Shown here one piece after another: positions 11,274 to 22,543 of a stretch of 64,000 bases of DNA (positions are counted from its first letter, which is position 1; each line of letters begins with the position of its first letter). Source of the stretch: Blasia pusilla (Eukaryota > Marchantiophyta > Marchantiopsida > Blasiales). The translations under genes and the position numbers were made by a program. The notes under the pieces are model-generated. The model had not been told where the DNA came from. It searched no databases and saw only the letters and a program-made list of their open reading frames with translations. The DNA is taken from NCBI GenBank assembly GCA_050084515.1, contig CM114272.1, positions 48,050,001 through 48,114,000 of the forward strand. The letters are read 5' to 3'.

Positions 11274-12217
11274 TGTCGCGACCCTCATAACCAAACAACA
11301 CCAAGTGGGCGCCAAGCAAAACATCAGAACTCAAGTGAACTCACGCTACGAGGTTTGCCCTTTGGAGAGGCGTTTGGAAAAGTCTCTTGGAAAAGTCTAA
11401 GAGACGAAATGCGGAACAGAGTTGCGCGTTTCATGCGTTAGTGGTCGCGACCAGGAAACCTAGACCAAATGCAAGCCAAGACTTGAGATGAGTTGAGTCT
11501 TGGGAGGTTGGTTGCCAAAGAGGTGAGAACCAGTTTGGAACACGACTAGCGTTTGGGAGAATGTGACTGTGTTTAGGACCATAACGTTGAGCTGCAAGAT
11601 GCATTCTAAACAAGTAAGGATGCGTTGGAAATCTAATCTTGGGACGCTTCCAACGCACCAAAGATCTCAGCAAACGCATAATTAAAGGCTGAGATATTGG
11701 CCGAAAATGATTGAGAGAGCAATCGGGTTGAGGGCCAATTAGAGAGGCCCGAGTGTCTTTCCTTAAATGTAGGGCCCCCCCGGAGATCCCCAGAAGTACT
11801 AGTAATGGAGGAGTCTCTCCGAGATGTCTCGGAACACAAATCCCCACTTTGGGCGCCAAACGACGTTTCAGAGGCACGAGATGGAACGGGAGTTTGGTGT
11901 TGAAACTCGAAACCCAAACCTGATCCAAGGGAGTGGACTTTGTACGCCACACTTGGATTCCAACCCGAGATTCACTTCGTGCGAGTCTTGGTGAGGAACT
12001 CATTGGATGTCCATCGGACAGTTGGAACCGCCAGCGTAAACGCCGCTTTCAGTTCGAATCGACTGTAAAGTCTGTCCCAAGTCTTTCGAGATTTGCCCGT
12101 GTTATAAACCGCGAAACTAGGAAGGTTGAGCTTGATGAGAGTCCGAGACAAGAACTCGGAAAGTAATCCCACTAATTGATCCAATACCTGACTAACCAAA
12201 TTAGTAGGCGCACGACA
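11274..12217 (+). repeat. 3' LTR of gypsy element B
   Basis: 944 bp, same ends as the 5' LTR and closely similar, with scattered substitutions and a deletion of roughly 85-90 bp just before the last dozen bases (sequence matching about 8165-8250 of the 5' LTR is absent). Confidence 0.93.
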
Positions 12218-12858
12218 GCATCTCGGACTTTCCTCCGTAGTTCTCAGTCCAAAACCCCGTACCAATACAAGACTTATTGCGCCTTAGTCACTCCATACGT
12301 AGCAATGATCAGCCTCCTCATGCGCGTGAATGCTTGTCTCAGACTCTCATCCGATCGTCGCTGAAAATCTTGTAGACTCTTCAGCTTGTCGCTGCGTACG
12401 CCCTGGTAGCTCTTCCCCAACTATCAGAAGAACTCCACTATGGGACTGAAGCTGGGTGGCCCTCTACCACCAGAGGTCTCTGCCACATGGCCTGTCTCAC
12501 TGCCCTCCTCTCCATGTAGTCTCCGGGCTGATGGTGTGTCTCTCTTTCGTCTCACGATCCCATCATATGCCTCGCGACCACTAGTGGACACATACCCTGG
12601 AGCCCCATACATCCTCCAAGCATCGATCTCTCCTGAATATAGTGATAGAAACTCCATGTAGTCATCCATCGGAGGACTCTCCAAGTGCCGAAAAAACCCC
12701 TTCCGTGCCATGAAAGGGTTGAACTGTGTCGGGGTCCGTATCTCTTGGAAGTTGCACCACGTGTCGAGCTCTTGGATAAAATCATCTAAGTCGATGGTGC
12801 CCACTGCACCCGAGATACAACGCATGCCCGATGGCCCATGTCGTCCATCTCCAGCCAA
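12218..12858 (-). pseudogene. Gypsy element A: upstream part of gag
   Basis: Minus strand. An open stretch at 12424-12858 (DLDDFIQELDTWCNFQEI, FMARKGFFRHLESPPMDDYM) is followed, across stops, by capsid-like sequence: SLQDFQRRSDESLRQAFTRM, RRLIIATYGVTKAQ, then ELRRKVRDA at the junction with element B. The frame then continues at 7233. Confidence 0.6.
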
Positions 12859-13439
12859 GTGATACTGTCTCCGTCTGCGATCTCGTCACCAGACCGAGTG
12901 TCTAGTGATGACGATCTAGCCACAGATGGATGTCAAGGTAGCTCCTCACTAGTAACCCCTCGGTATCTCACTCCACTCCGTGTCACACCACTACTACTGC
13001 TCGCACTACCCCGTTCTTCCAAACCCTGGAAGAACGCCGTGATGACAACCTTGTCTCACCCGCTCAAGCACTCGGACTCACTGAGAGTCTCCCACACTCC
13101 TCACTAGATCACATATGCTAACGTCCATCCCGTGATGACACACCCGGCATCACGAACACTCAACACTCGGACTCACCATGAGCCTCCCAAATGACTCACT
13201 TAACCTAGCGACACTCTCGGGTCATACATGCGACCCCTACGCGGAAACCGCGGTATATCCACCAACATGCTACACATGAAAAAAATCTACACTTGTCATC
13301 ATCACTGCACCCACCGAGCACCAACTACTACCCGATACCCAGCACTCTCAATCACAAACGACAAGTGCGGGAAAAGAGACTCGCATGGGTAACCTGATCA
13401 CGCCCTCGAACCTACGTACCGTCAGCACTCACTCCTCCA
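12859..13439 (-). other. Gypsy element A: leader between LTR and gag
   Basis: No convincing frame. Minus-strand sequence next to the LTR begins TGGAGGAGTGAG (about 13428-13439), which could be a primer-binding site, but I cannot match it to a particular tRNA. The phrase CACTCGGACTCAC recurs near 13072 and 13166. Confidence 0.4.
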
Positions 13440-14037
13440 TGTGGTATGACAACCTGGGGGGGGGGGGCGCCGTCATCGCCATCCGCGCCCTAACTAACCC
13501 CCGACTGCCTTCGCGACCTGGCCGCCTCTTGGTCTTTCCCGACACACCCGTAAAAATAAAGAGTAGTAAAAATGGCACACCCAGCCTAAAACTCTACTCC
13601 TCAATCTACATCGGCATATTGAGCCTCGTCCACCCTGTGCTATCAAGGAATCCGGACGCTAGCACCCTAGTCATATCTCACACACATACAAGAGAGGTGC
13701 TCCAACGGCCCAACATGAGAAAGATGGCTTAGGAAAGCCATCTTCCTCTCTTATATAGGGTTGCGAAGAGCCAAAAGGCTCTTCCCCTAAAAATAGCTAT
13801 CCCCTTGGTAACCTATGCGCAGAGGTTACCAGGGCGGGTGACGTGGTCAACAAGTCATCCGATTGTGGAAGACCTCAACAGAAGAGTTGTCAGAAACGAC
13901 GTTCCTGACACAATGGACCTATCCTCAACCTCATCCGACACCGTGGGACAAAGTTACACTCAAGATAGTCCGTTGGCTCCTACGCCCTATCCACGATAGA
14001 TCTCGGCCTATCGGCTACTCAGATGTGACACATTACA
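13440..14037 (-). repeat. Probable 5' LTR of gypsy element A
   Basis: 598 bp that on the minus strand starts TGTAATGTGTCACATC and ends CATACCACA. It sits upstream of gag in the right place and contains a minus-strand TATA box (CTATATAAG, about 13750-13758). Plus-strand position 13456-13467 holds a long G run. No partner LTR was found beyond the integrase end near 3600, so the boundaries rest on TG/CA ends and position only. A weaker relative lies near 50555-50640. Confidence 0.5.
13750..13758 (-). promoter_or_regulatory. TATA box in element A LTR
   Basis: CTATATAAG on the minus strand, flanked by short perfect hairpins (13721-13744 downstream, 13766-13783 and 13807-13830 upstream). Transcription of element A would start about 30 bp further, near 13720-13725. 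Confidence 0.45.
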
Positions 14038-14470
14038 TGTTGACATAAAGTGGTTTATATGACCGACTTAGTAGATCTGATAGATCCACTTATCAAAATC
14101 CCAATAATCTACAAACACGTGGCAATATTTGAGCGGTTTTATGGTGTTCATGTCATTATGAAACATGGAATGGATTTCTGATATTTATCATGTTGAGTCA
14201 TATGTTCCATGTGTTAATTCCTCATATTTTCAATTATACCTTGCTATACGATGTCTATGTGTCAATATCTTATCATTGTTGAGGTTCAGTCATATGTAGA
14301 TATATGACTCAGTAATTGAGAACTTAAGTAATATACCAAGATGGTTATCCTTAGTCATAACCTGTATATGACTTGGTTTATATGACTCTATTGGTAATGT
14401 GTCATAACTAGTCATTTCATCCAAAATATGACTCTTTCTAGTCATATATGAAAGTCATAAAACACATGAT
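14038..14470. other. AT-rich DNA with iterated GTCATA/TATGAC motif
   Basis: No gene. The hexamer GTCATA or its complement TATGAC occurs about a dozen times in 430 bp, often as GTCATATATGA-type near-palindromes, especially 14280-14460. Confidence 0.6.
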
Positions 14471-14564
14471 TTCTTCTAGTGGCTCCAACATTACCCTAGA
14501 TCCGCCATTGACGCCACTCTGTAGAAAAGGCTTCCCGTCCTACCCTCTCTTTCTCTCTCGGGTT

Positions 14565-14565
<1 letters not shown>

Positions 14566-14636
<71 letters not shown>

Positions 14637-14640
14637 TTGT
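14566..14640. repeat. (CT)n microsatellite
   Basis: A dinucleotide tract of about 70 bp with one interruption; smaller CT runs follow to about 14670. Confidence 0.95.
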
Positions 14641-14670
14641 TCGTCTCCCACCTTTGGCTCTCTCTCTCAA

Positions 14671-15959
14671 CCAGGCTGCTCTCTCCCCGCTCGTCTTCTT
14701 GAGTCCCAGCCTGCATTATGTTGAGTCTCGACACATTGGCTCCTGCCTGCCGCGGCCAACTTTCATCTCTCACCCTGCACTCGTGTCTCACCATGCATGG
14801 CCCTCTCTTTCTGCGCGGCTTCATCATTTTGAGCGCGGCTCTCTCATTCGGCCGGCTCCTTCCGAGTCTGTGGCTCGATCTTTGTTTTTTTGCAGCCCTC
14901 CCACCTTACCAACTTGGTCTCTCTCTCCTTGAATTGATAATTATCATCTTTTTGTCGCTTGTGAAGAGTTGAGCTAGTAAATTTCGTAGAGATTCAAAAG
15001 TTGTCCCAAAGAATTCTTGACTCACTTTGTGCCAATTTGTGGTTTTGTACAATTTGGATGTTGCAATCTAAGTTGGATCTACGGCCAATTAATAATTAAT
15101 AAATTTTTTTTACATTTGCACGTTCACAACCCCTTAATCATCTAAAGTCCAATTTGTTGTTGAGAATTAGAGAAAATGGAGCTAATCAGGAAGAGCAATG
15201 TATGTGGTATACGAAGACTGAGACAAAAACCATGAAGTGCTTTGAAATGAATTGAATTTTTGGTTAGAATCGGTAGTGGGCTGTTGTGTAAGAGCTTCTA
15301 TGAGCAAGAATTGCAAGATAATTCACACAAGAATTCCCTTTCAAATTTGAATTTCTGAGGTCCTCTTCTCCCTTCTCTCTATGTTATTTTCATTGTTTCT
15401 TCACTTTTTTTGTTATTGGAAATTAAATATAATAATGTTGCAATAATCCACTTTCCCGTAGCCCAAACCCTTTTCCTTGTTGACTAGTAAGAATGCCCAT
15501 GCTATACACAAAGCATAGAGTGACCATGATCTTAACCTAAGTATATTATGTTAATTGCCTAGCCCCTATCACAACACCTTACAAAATTATTTGAACACTT
15601 ATGTGGATGAAAAGAAATTCACATGCACGTACACTAATGTGTGAATTATTTGAAATGATTCACTTCTTATAGAATTAAAAAAAATCTCCTACTTAGACTC
15701 TGATCCCATTGACATATGCAAAGGTCGCGGCAATATTATTTTTTTGCACAAAAGAATTTTCCAATGGAAAATCTAATAAAGCAAAACACTCTTTCATACC
15801 TACTTTGGTTATAAACTAAGTCGATGGGCCGTTTATAAGCCCACAAAATTTGGACGTCTCTACATGCATGAGATTGTGCCATTATAGTAACCCCCATGTG
15901 TCTAAAGATTTGTGGTCCCTTAGTGTTTGATCCCATGCGCACAAGGTCACGGTGCCCAT
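14671..15959. other. Intergenic DNA, no supported feature
   Basis: Pyrimidine-rich, then AT-rich sequence. Short frames have no family resemblance and no splice support. Confidence 0.5.
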
Positions 15960-18760
15960 AGAAGGTTGCCTAGTTTTTACACCCAAAACTTTTGGGCCAA
16001 GAATTGGCCCATTGTCCTTGCAACCCTATTTAATGGAGAAACGAAAGTAACCAGGACCAAAATTTTCTTCTCCACAATCCGTTGGATATCAGTTTTGGAT
16101 GTAGAAAAGGGGTCGCCGTGACCTCCACAAGTGTCCATGGGATCAGCCCCTTAGAGCCGGGTCACATGGGCGGGAGGTTGTGGCTACGATGGGAGGTCAC
16201 TATTTTTTTTGCACCCAAAACTTTTAGGCGCATAAAGTGTCCAATATGGTGGAAAACTTGAGCAATATATATCTGGCCATTATTGTGAATAACCGAAATG
16301 AGGTAGCCGGGACCTCTACGACCGTCCCTGGGACTCGATCCTTAAATTCTAGCAATACGAGAAAATAGGGAGTGTCAAAGATCATCTCGGATAGAATCTC
16401 CCGGGTGAAGGTGTCACGCTTGGGACTAGTCCCGATTTGATTATGGAAGAAGGCGGCATGGCAATTTTGCAAGGAGACGCATTGAAGAGTCTGGACTACT
16501 TTTGTATTTATGACCAAAAACTAGAGGGATAAAGGAATAACAGGGAATTCTGAGACTCCCGGGAGCACCACAATGGGAAGCCGAAGAGCTACCCGTGTCT
16601 GAGCCGACAAAAACCCCGCAGGGCCAATTCTCGAGAATCCCCGCATGTGGGGATCTTTGACACGCCACTTAAGGCAATCCCCATGGAGGTTTTATTCGGT
16701 CGTAGATTGCCTACGATATGGATCCTATGGTAATGATTTCACGGACCAAAAATGGTCCCTGGTCCTTTCGCGCTGTAAAAATCGCAGGACTGAACTGGCA
16801 AGGATCATCCTTGGACTCCGGCCGCTTCCAAGATGTTGATATTGGGTTGGTTATAGTTTGGTTACGGAGCCAATAGTACGCAAGACAACATCCATCCGGT
16901 TCCAAATGTAAAAAACCGACACATCTAGGTGAAGTAAACCGAAAATGCCATCCGTCAAGTGCGGGAACTTGAGGTTAGGAACCAAGCGACCTTTGGGGTT
17001 GGACTCCATGGGGCCTTGCTCTAAGGTCGGGGTCCCATAGATGGTCGTAGAGGTCGCAGAGACCTTGTTGAGGACCTCATTTCTGCGCCCAAATCATGTT
17101 TCCGGCGGATAATCCAAGAAAGTATATTAGTTGCTAGTCATAATTGTCAGATACGCAGCGCTCAGGGTCGCCAAGATGCGGGGCAATTTCTATGCCCAAA
17201 AGTTTTGGGCGTAGAAAAACAGGCGACCCTTGACGGTCGCCACGACCTCATGTCCATGGGACCCGACCCTAAGAGCCTTATCCCATGGATGCGCGCAGGA
17301 TCGCGACAACCCTCTTTTCTGCGACCAAAGTAAGTTCCCATTGAATAATAGAGCAAAATAAATTGGTCCTTAATAATTACTTCCAATAATAGTTACTTCC
17401 AATCGAGGACGCTAGGTCATTTCTACGCTCAAAAGGTTGGGGCACGGAAACATTGGTGACCCTCTAAGGTCGCCATGATCGAGAGCGCATGGGATAAGAC
17501 CCTAATAGATCATGTCATTTTACCGGCTATCCGGGTTTTAGGTTTCCCCGGAACTCCCTTTCCGGGGACTCGCCGGATCCCAAACGGGTAGCTCTCGAGC
17601 TTCCCGCTTTGGCGCTCCCGGGGAGTGTCTTTCCTATCCGTTTCAATTTCTTCTTGAGTAACCCCCATGGAATTAGGGCCGTCGCAGGTGACATGTATAT
17701 GTATGTGGGATGCTGTAAAAATCCAGCCCCCTCCCCTTCTCGAGTAGCCCGGATGGCTTTTGGGGCCGGCCCCCCGAATCCGGGCGATTCTGGATCAAGG
17801 GTTTGGGAAGATTTTTTCCGGATGCCAGACCATTACTGGTACTATTCATTGTGACCCAGATTTTGTTTATAGTCACTGGCCCTTGCTGAAACTTTTCATA
17901 TTTGAGGGTAATTTTATGATATTCTCCAATGTTAAACACTTACAGTCCGAAAATAATTTTTTTACAACACCAAATTTCCGCTCTCCAATTTGTTTCCGGT
18001 TTTTAAAAAAGTGGACGGGAGAAACCAGCCATTTAAAACAAGGGGAGCACCGCGAGAAATGACGAAAGGAATGAGGAGGGGAGGGTCCCTCCCGAGAGTA
18101 CTACCCCCAGAGCCCCACTAGCTAGTCATCGACGCCCCCGTTCGAGCTTCTCGGGCAGCCCCTCCTAAGTCATTTGAATTAAATCTAATGGCTATAGGCT
18201 TCCAATAAAAAAGTACGGGTTAGGGTATGAAAGTTTGTCTACCCGTCCGTCCCTCAAATCCCCCCGAAAAGTAAGCATATAGATTTTCCGGTTGTGTGAA
18301 ATCAAATTGGCAGCATCCCGGTAAGTGGATTCTGCGAAGCGGACATTTTCCTGCCAGATTCAGGCGGATGGCAGCCACATACCGCGAATCCCTGCCGGAT
18401 TCTGGGTACAAGCCGTCATTCCCCCAATGGCCATGTCACTTGCCGGAATGGTATTAGATTTGCCCAAAACTAGTGCCAGAACTTCTCTCACCCAAATGGG
18501 AAATCAGGAAAAGTGCCAGCCAACACTACTCACAACCCGGATCTCCCCGAACATTGTTTCCGAAAGCCGGTAAAATGACACCCCCTAAGGGCTTTATCTC
18601 ATGACCCGATTTCTTGGGGTCGCGTGCGACCCTGAGCAACGCCCTGCGACAATTTTCAACTGGATTCAGGGTGAAACTATCCCCGCCACTTATTTACACA
18701 CAACGAGAGAAGTCGCAGTTTTTGCGCCCAAAATTGTTGGACGCAATATTTTTGCGACTC
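15960..18760. repeat. Cluster of palindrome-anchored dispersed repeat
   Basis: At least five degenerate copies share a CCCAAAA-N-TTTTGGG palindrome (15982, 16213, 17190, 17424, 18724). Several are followed 40-130 bp later by GGTCGCC-RY-GACC (16111, 17235, 17468) and by TCCATGGGA with CCCTAAGAG-like words. A sixth copy is at 48480-48700. I see no open frame or terminal repeats, so the class is unknown. Confidence 0.7.
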
Positions 18761-19262
18761 CAGTTACAAGAGACAAGTTTGGGACTTCACGATGAAATAT
18801 ATGTAGTCCAATGGTGAGCGACGCTGACCATTAGGCCCTACTAGGCCCGGGTCGTTGACCCGGAGGGGTGGGTGGGGGGTTGCACGCATCGCGGGCTCGC
18901 TCTCCGGCAATGACGGGTTTGTTGGAGTGTCGAGCAATTTTGAGGTGCACGACTCCGCAGATCCGCGATCGGTTGGCGGATTGGAGAAATCGGCAGAGCC
19001 CATGGCCGTGCGTCGACATTCGCGTCGCTCGCGCCGCGAAATTCGGTGGCAGGAGCTCAGAAATTGGCCCCCCTCGTTGTCAGTGGCTCGTCTGCGTTGC
19101 GTTCGGGACGAGATAGGTCGATTGGAGTGCTGCGGAGGCGGCTGTGGAGGTCGATTGGATTCTGCGGGACGGGACACGCATCAGCTGCGTCGCCTTTGCT
19201 AGAGGAGGGTCTGCGTTCTGGTTGGAGAATCGGGATGCACCGTCTCCGCAAGTCCTGTCTCG

Positions 19263-20382
19263 ATGAGTGCGGTCGGCCATAGCTCCGTAGGGTTTGGTTT
19301 AGCGGTGGGAGTGGGACGGTGGATGAGTGAGGGGTTTCGGAATGAGGCTTATACGAGCTCATCGCTTTACGGGGCCGGCGATGGTGGTGGGGCGAAGGCG
19401 AAGGGTGTAGGGAAATGCACGGACGGAGTAGACACAGGATGTGGGAGACTTGTTGCGGAATCTGGTGATGGAGACGAGAGGCGGGAGATTTCTGTAGGAG
19501 TGCACTTCAATTCGAGGAATGGTGCGTCTGAAATTCTTCTCCGGAGGATACCCTTCATGGCCCAGGGTTTTCAGGTGCGTTGGTAGATGAGAGGAAGGGA
19601 TTTGGCTTCTGGAAAGTGAGATGGTGAATGCATTACGGTCAGTTAGCATGGCGGTCCGCTTGAAAGAGAGGGGTGATTGCATGAGATTTGAATGATCACA
19701 ATCACCCACAGAGTTGGATTGGACGTGGTAGGGCGTGGGCGGTGCGCTGAAAGGTTTATCGCTGGAAAATCCAGAGAGAAGTGAGTTTGAGAAAGAACAA
19801 TAATCAATGATGAATTGGCTCATGGGCGGTGAGGATCTCCACAAAGATTAGCCGTGGATCATTATTTTGAATGAAGTGCACATCGAGGGCCATCTGTTTC
19901 CAGCCAATCTTTCGCCTTAAACCTCCCCTGAGTTTTCTTCGTCCCCTCACGACAAGAGAGTAATCTGTGTCTCACACTCTTCTCTCGTCTGTGTACAGAC
20001 AGGTGGTACCCAAGGGCGGAGACAACAAAAGACGCATGCACAACTCTTGGAGAACTTTCATGGCAAATCGCTCAATCGATGCATGCATCATCTACTTTCA
20101 GTGGTGACGAATCCAAAAACAGTGCGAGGTGACACAAAAGTCCCATGTTCAGACGTGAAAAGGAATTCATTCAGTGCACAAAGCTTCCGCCTTTACCCAA
20201 GAAGAGGACTTCAACTGCACGAAGTGCAGACTGAGATCAACTGGAGAAAGAGGAGAAACAGTGCTTCTTGTTCCTATGCCACAAATGGAAACTACATGCG
20301 CACTTGGGAAGGCTACTGGGTTGGTCCAGATCAAGATGATGGTTGGGGATCTGTTGAGGCACTCGTAACTTCAGCTGGCTAA
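19263..20382 (+). CDS. Candidate two-exon gene of unknown function
   Basis: I do not recognise the product. Exon 1, 19263-19574, opens at the first ATG after an in-frame stop and is Gly/Ser-rich (MSAVGHSSVGFG, YTSSSLYGAGDGGGAKAKG); it ends CAG with a GTGCGT donor. Exon 2, 19999-20382, follows a strong acceptor (TCTCGTCTGTGTACAG), continues in the same phase and stays open for 127 codons to TAA, ending in an aromatic/acidic tail (WEGYWVGPDQDDGWGSVEA). The joined protein would be about 231 residues. A Ser-rich start could be an organelle transit peptide. Support comes from phase match, long open second exon and good splice sites, not from homology. The frames on the opposite strand here look like noise. 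Confidence 0.4.
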
Positions 20383-20713
20383 CCTGTCAGCTCTCTCTAT
20401 GGTTAATATCAAATAAAGTTTCACCCGTTTTGAGTGTCGACTATCTTCCCTTGTTTAGTGAGCAGGTAGTCCTGACATGTTTCGACTGGATTCATCGTGT
20501 TTGCCCCACCTGTAACGTGGTCGTCGCCCATGATCATTCGAGAGGAATTTCGATCTCAAGGAAGTTCCCGATCATTCAGTATCTGCCCAGGCGTGGGATG
20601 CAACTAGTTTGTCTCATCATTCGCAAGGACCGGGTGAATGGCCTAGTAACCTGAATATGCAGAGAATGTATGATGCCAGAAATCTCCAGGATAACTATGT
20701 GAAAGAAGATGAG

Positions 20714-20791
20714 GAACGGAAGGTCCCAGGGCTGCATTCTACCTCCTCGCAAGGACGAGGAGGTAGAATGTGGCTCTGGGACCCTCCGTTC
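20714..20791. repeat. Foldback: 36-bp inverted arms, 6-bp loop
   Basis: Left arm 20714-20749 and right arm 20756-20791 pair at 32 of 36 positions; the inner 15 bp (CATTCTACCTCCTCG) are perfect. Most mismatches would be G-U pairs in RNA. It lies about 330 bp after the candidate gene at 19263-20382. Confidence 0.85.
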
Positions 20792-21113
20792 CCAGTCTAC
20801 ACACGTGCGAGCAGGACTAGCAATCGACAAACTTGTTTTACAGTTCGGACCTCGAAACTACTTTGTCTGGTTTCATAACACTGCCCCCTAAACCCTAGAG
20901 CAAAAGTAATTTGTTTCTGCAGTATCCCAAGGGTTAGTTTGGGTCAGCTTCGCTCTCGGATGATGCAGGTCGAACAGATGTCGAAAGATTTTGTTTGGAC
21001 TTCAAATTAGCTTTGGTTTCAACTCCAAAAGCGATGAGAGCCAGTGTCTCTCTACTCTCCTTTCCCCTTTCCCATTCAATTTCCAAAGTAGTGCTGTGAC
21101 GGTGGGAGGTTAG

Positions 21114-21160
<47 letters not shown>

Positions 21161-22520
21161 AATTCGGGGACGCTCGAGGGCCACAATCTGCACTCGAGGG
21201 CACATAAAAGTGTAAATTTAGCAGCACAGGTGATGAAGACTTCTCGCTTAGGTGGTTTAGATAGATGGCGTTTGTGTTTCTTCCGTAAGTTTTACTGAGT
21301 TGGAGATACTACCTGCAGGATGAATGCCGACAGCATGTGAGAGACATGGAGTCGGATGGCAAGCACCGTGGTCGAAAGACGACGAGAAGGGTGAAAGCTA
21401 ATATGAGGAAAGCGCGCGCCTGGAAGGTTTCTTTGTCTCAACTTCTGCAGTAATTGACTACGTGAGGATATTGCTGCTGCTCGTTTGACCAATTACGAGT
21501 GACTCAGACAGCTGCCTGCATAAACATCCCCTGAGATGGGTGAAACTGGATGTAATTATGTAAAGTCGAATTGAATGGGTTCTCTCTCGTGATTTACTCT
21601 ACGGGGGATCAGACCGACAAGTTCACTGCTTCAGCTGGCAACGGCAAAACCGACAGTCCTGAGCTCTGATCTGCGACGTCTCTAACAACACTCGACGGTA
21701 CTGCCCATCTCTGTGGACGCAGGCAGCCCTTCGTACCGACTCACTTTCGATCTAGCTACTCGACTGAATGGCTTGTGGCTGTTTGACCATAACTACCTGA
21801 GCAGTCAATCCGTAGATCTCTTCAACCTACTCCATTGAACAGTTTTATCCACCTCTTCAAATGACCCTTGTCAATCTGTCGGCTTTCTCCGATTATTTTT
21901 CTGGATATGTGCATTTGTCTTTCCACATCTGCGAAGGCATTTCTTTGTTGGCGACTAGAAGTCTCTCCTACAATTATTCATTGCAAGCCTAGGTTGGTGA
22001 TGCAAGTCTAGGTGTCAAATCCGTCACTTTATATTCCCGAGGTCAGCTTTTCATGTCCTAGAGGCGAGCCTTCTGATTTTATTTTACACATGTTTGTTTT
22101 GAGTTGCCGAGCACTTCTAGGAATCTGGGACACTTTCGAAGCTTCTGCTGTCAACGTCCTCTGGATCGATCCGTGTTCCGTACCACTGGTAAAAAATCAT
22201 CATTTGGATGTTGGAGTGTGACAATCTGCTACCCCACCCCAACCCAACCCAACCCACTCACTACTAAAGCTTCGTTCAGTTTGTTGTACCCTCAGCACCC
22301 AGGAACTCGATCGGGTATTCACATTGGCATACTTCCTTGGGCTGCCCAGGAACCCTAACCGTTGCTCTGATTGCTGTCCTTTCTTGGCGTGCTTCAGGCA
22401 GCCGGTTTGGATTTGGCAAGGGAATACATCATAATGGTGCCAACACCAGTCACTCGGACGTGCGTGTAAGCTCGTCCTGCACGTTAGTGGGTGTAATCGT
22501 TTACGCAATTTGCGTGTATT
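20792..22520. other. Intergenic DNA with one (CT)n tract
   Basis: No supported gene. A (CT)n microsatellite of about 42 bp lies at 21116-21157, and CCCAA repeats at 22235-22256; the latter are not the plant telomere unit. Confidence 0.5.
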
Positions 22521-22543
22521 CTCAGTGACCAAAGGTCACTGAG
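22521..22543. repeat. Perfect 10-bp inverted repeat
   Basis: CTCAGTGACC and GGTCACTGAG separated by AAA. Short enough to be a chance hairpin, but perfectly symmetric. Confidence 0.8.

Larger units (their letters stand above)
7234..12217 (+). mobile_element. Gypsy element B, internally deleted, nested in element A
   Basis: A plus-strand LTR retrotransposon of about 4,984 bp with two similar LTRs (7234-8264, 11274-12217), a primer-binding site just after the first, broken gag, RT and integrase pieces, and a purine-rich tract before the second LTR. LTR ends are TGTCG...CGACA. The coding region lacks protease, most of RT, RNase H and much of integrase, so the copy is non-autonomous. The five bases outside the two ends (GTAAG and GCATC) do not match, so no target duplication is visible. 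Confidence 0.93.

Noticed and set aside
22232-22260. CCCAA repeats resembling telomere sequence
   Set aside because: The unit is CCCAA, not the plant CCCTAAA, and the run is very short.
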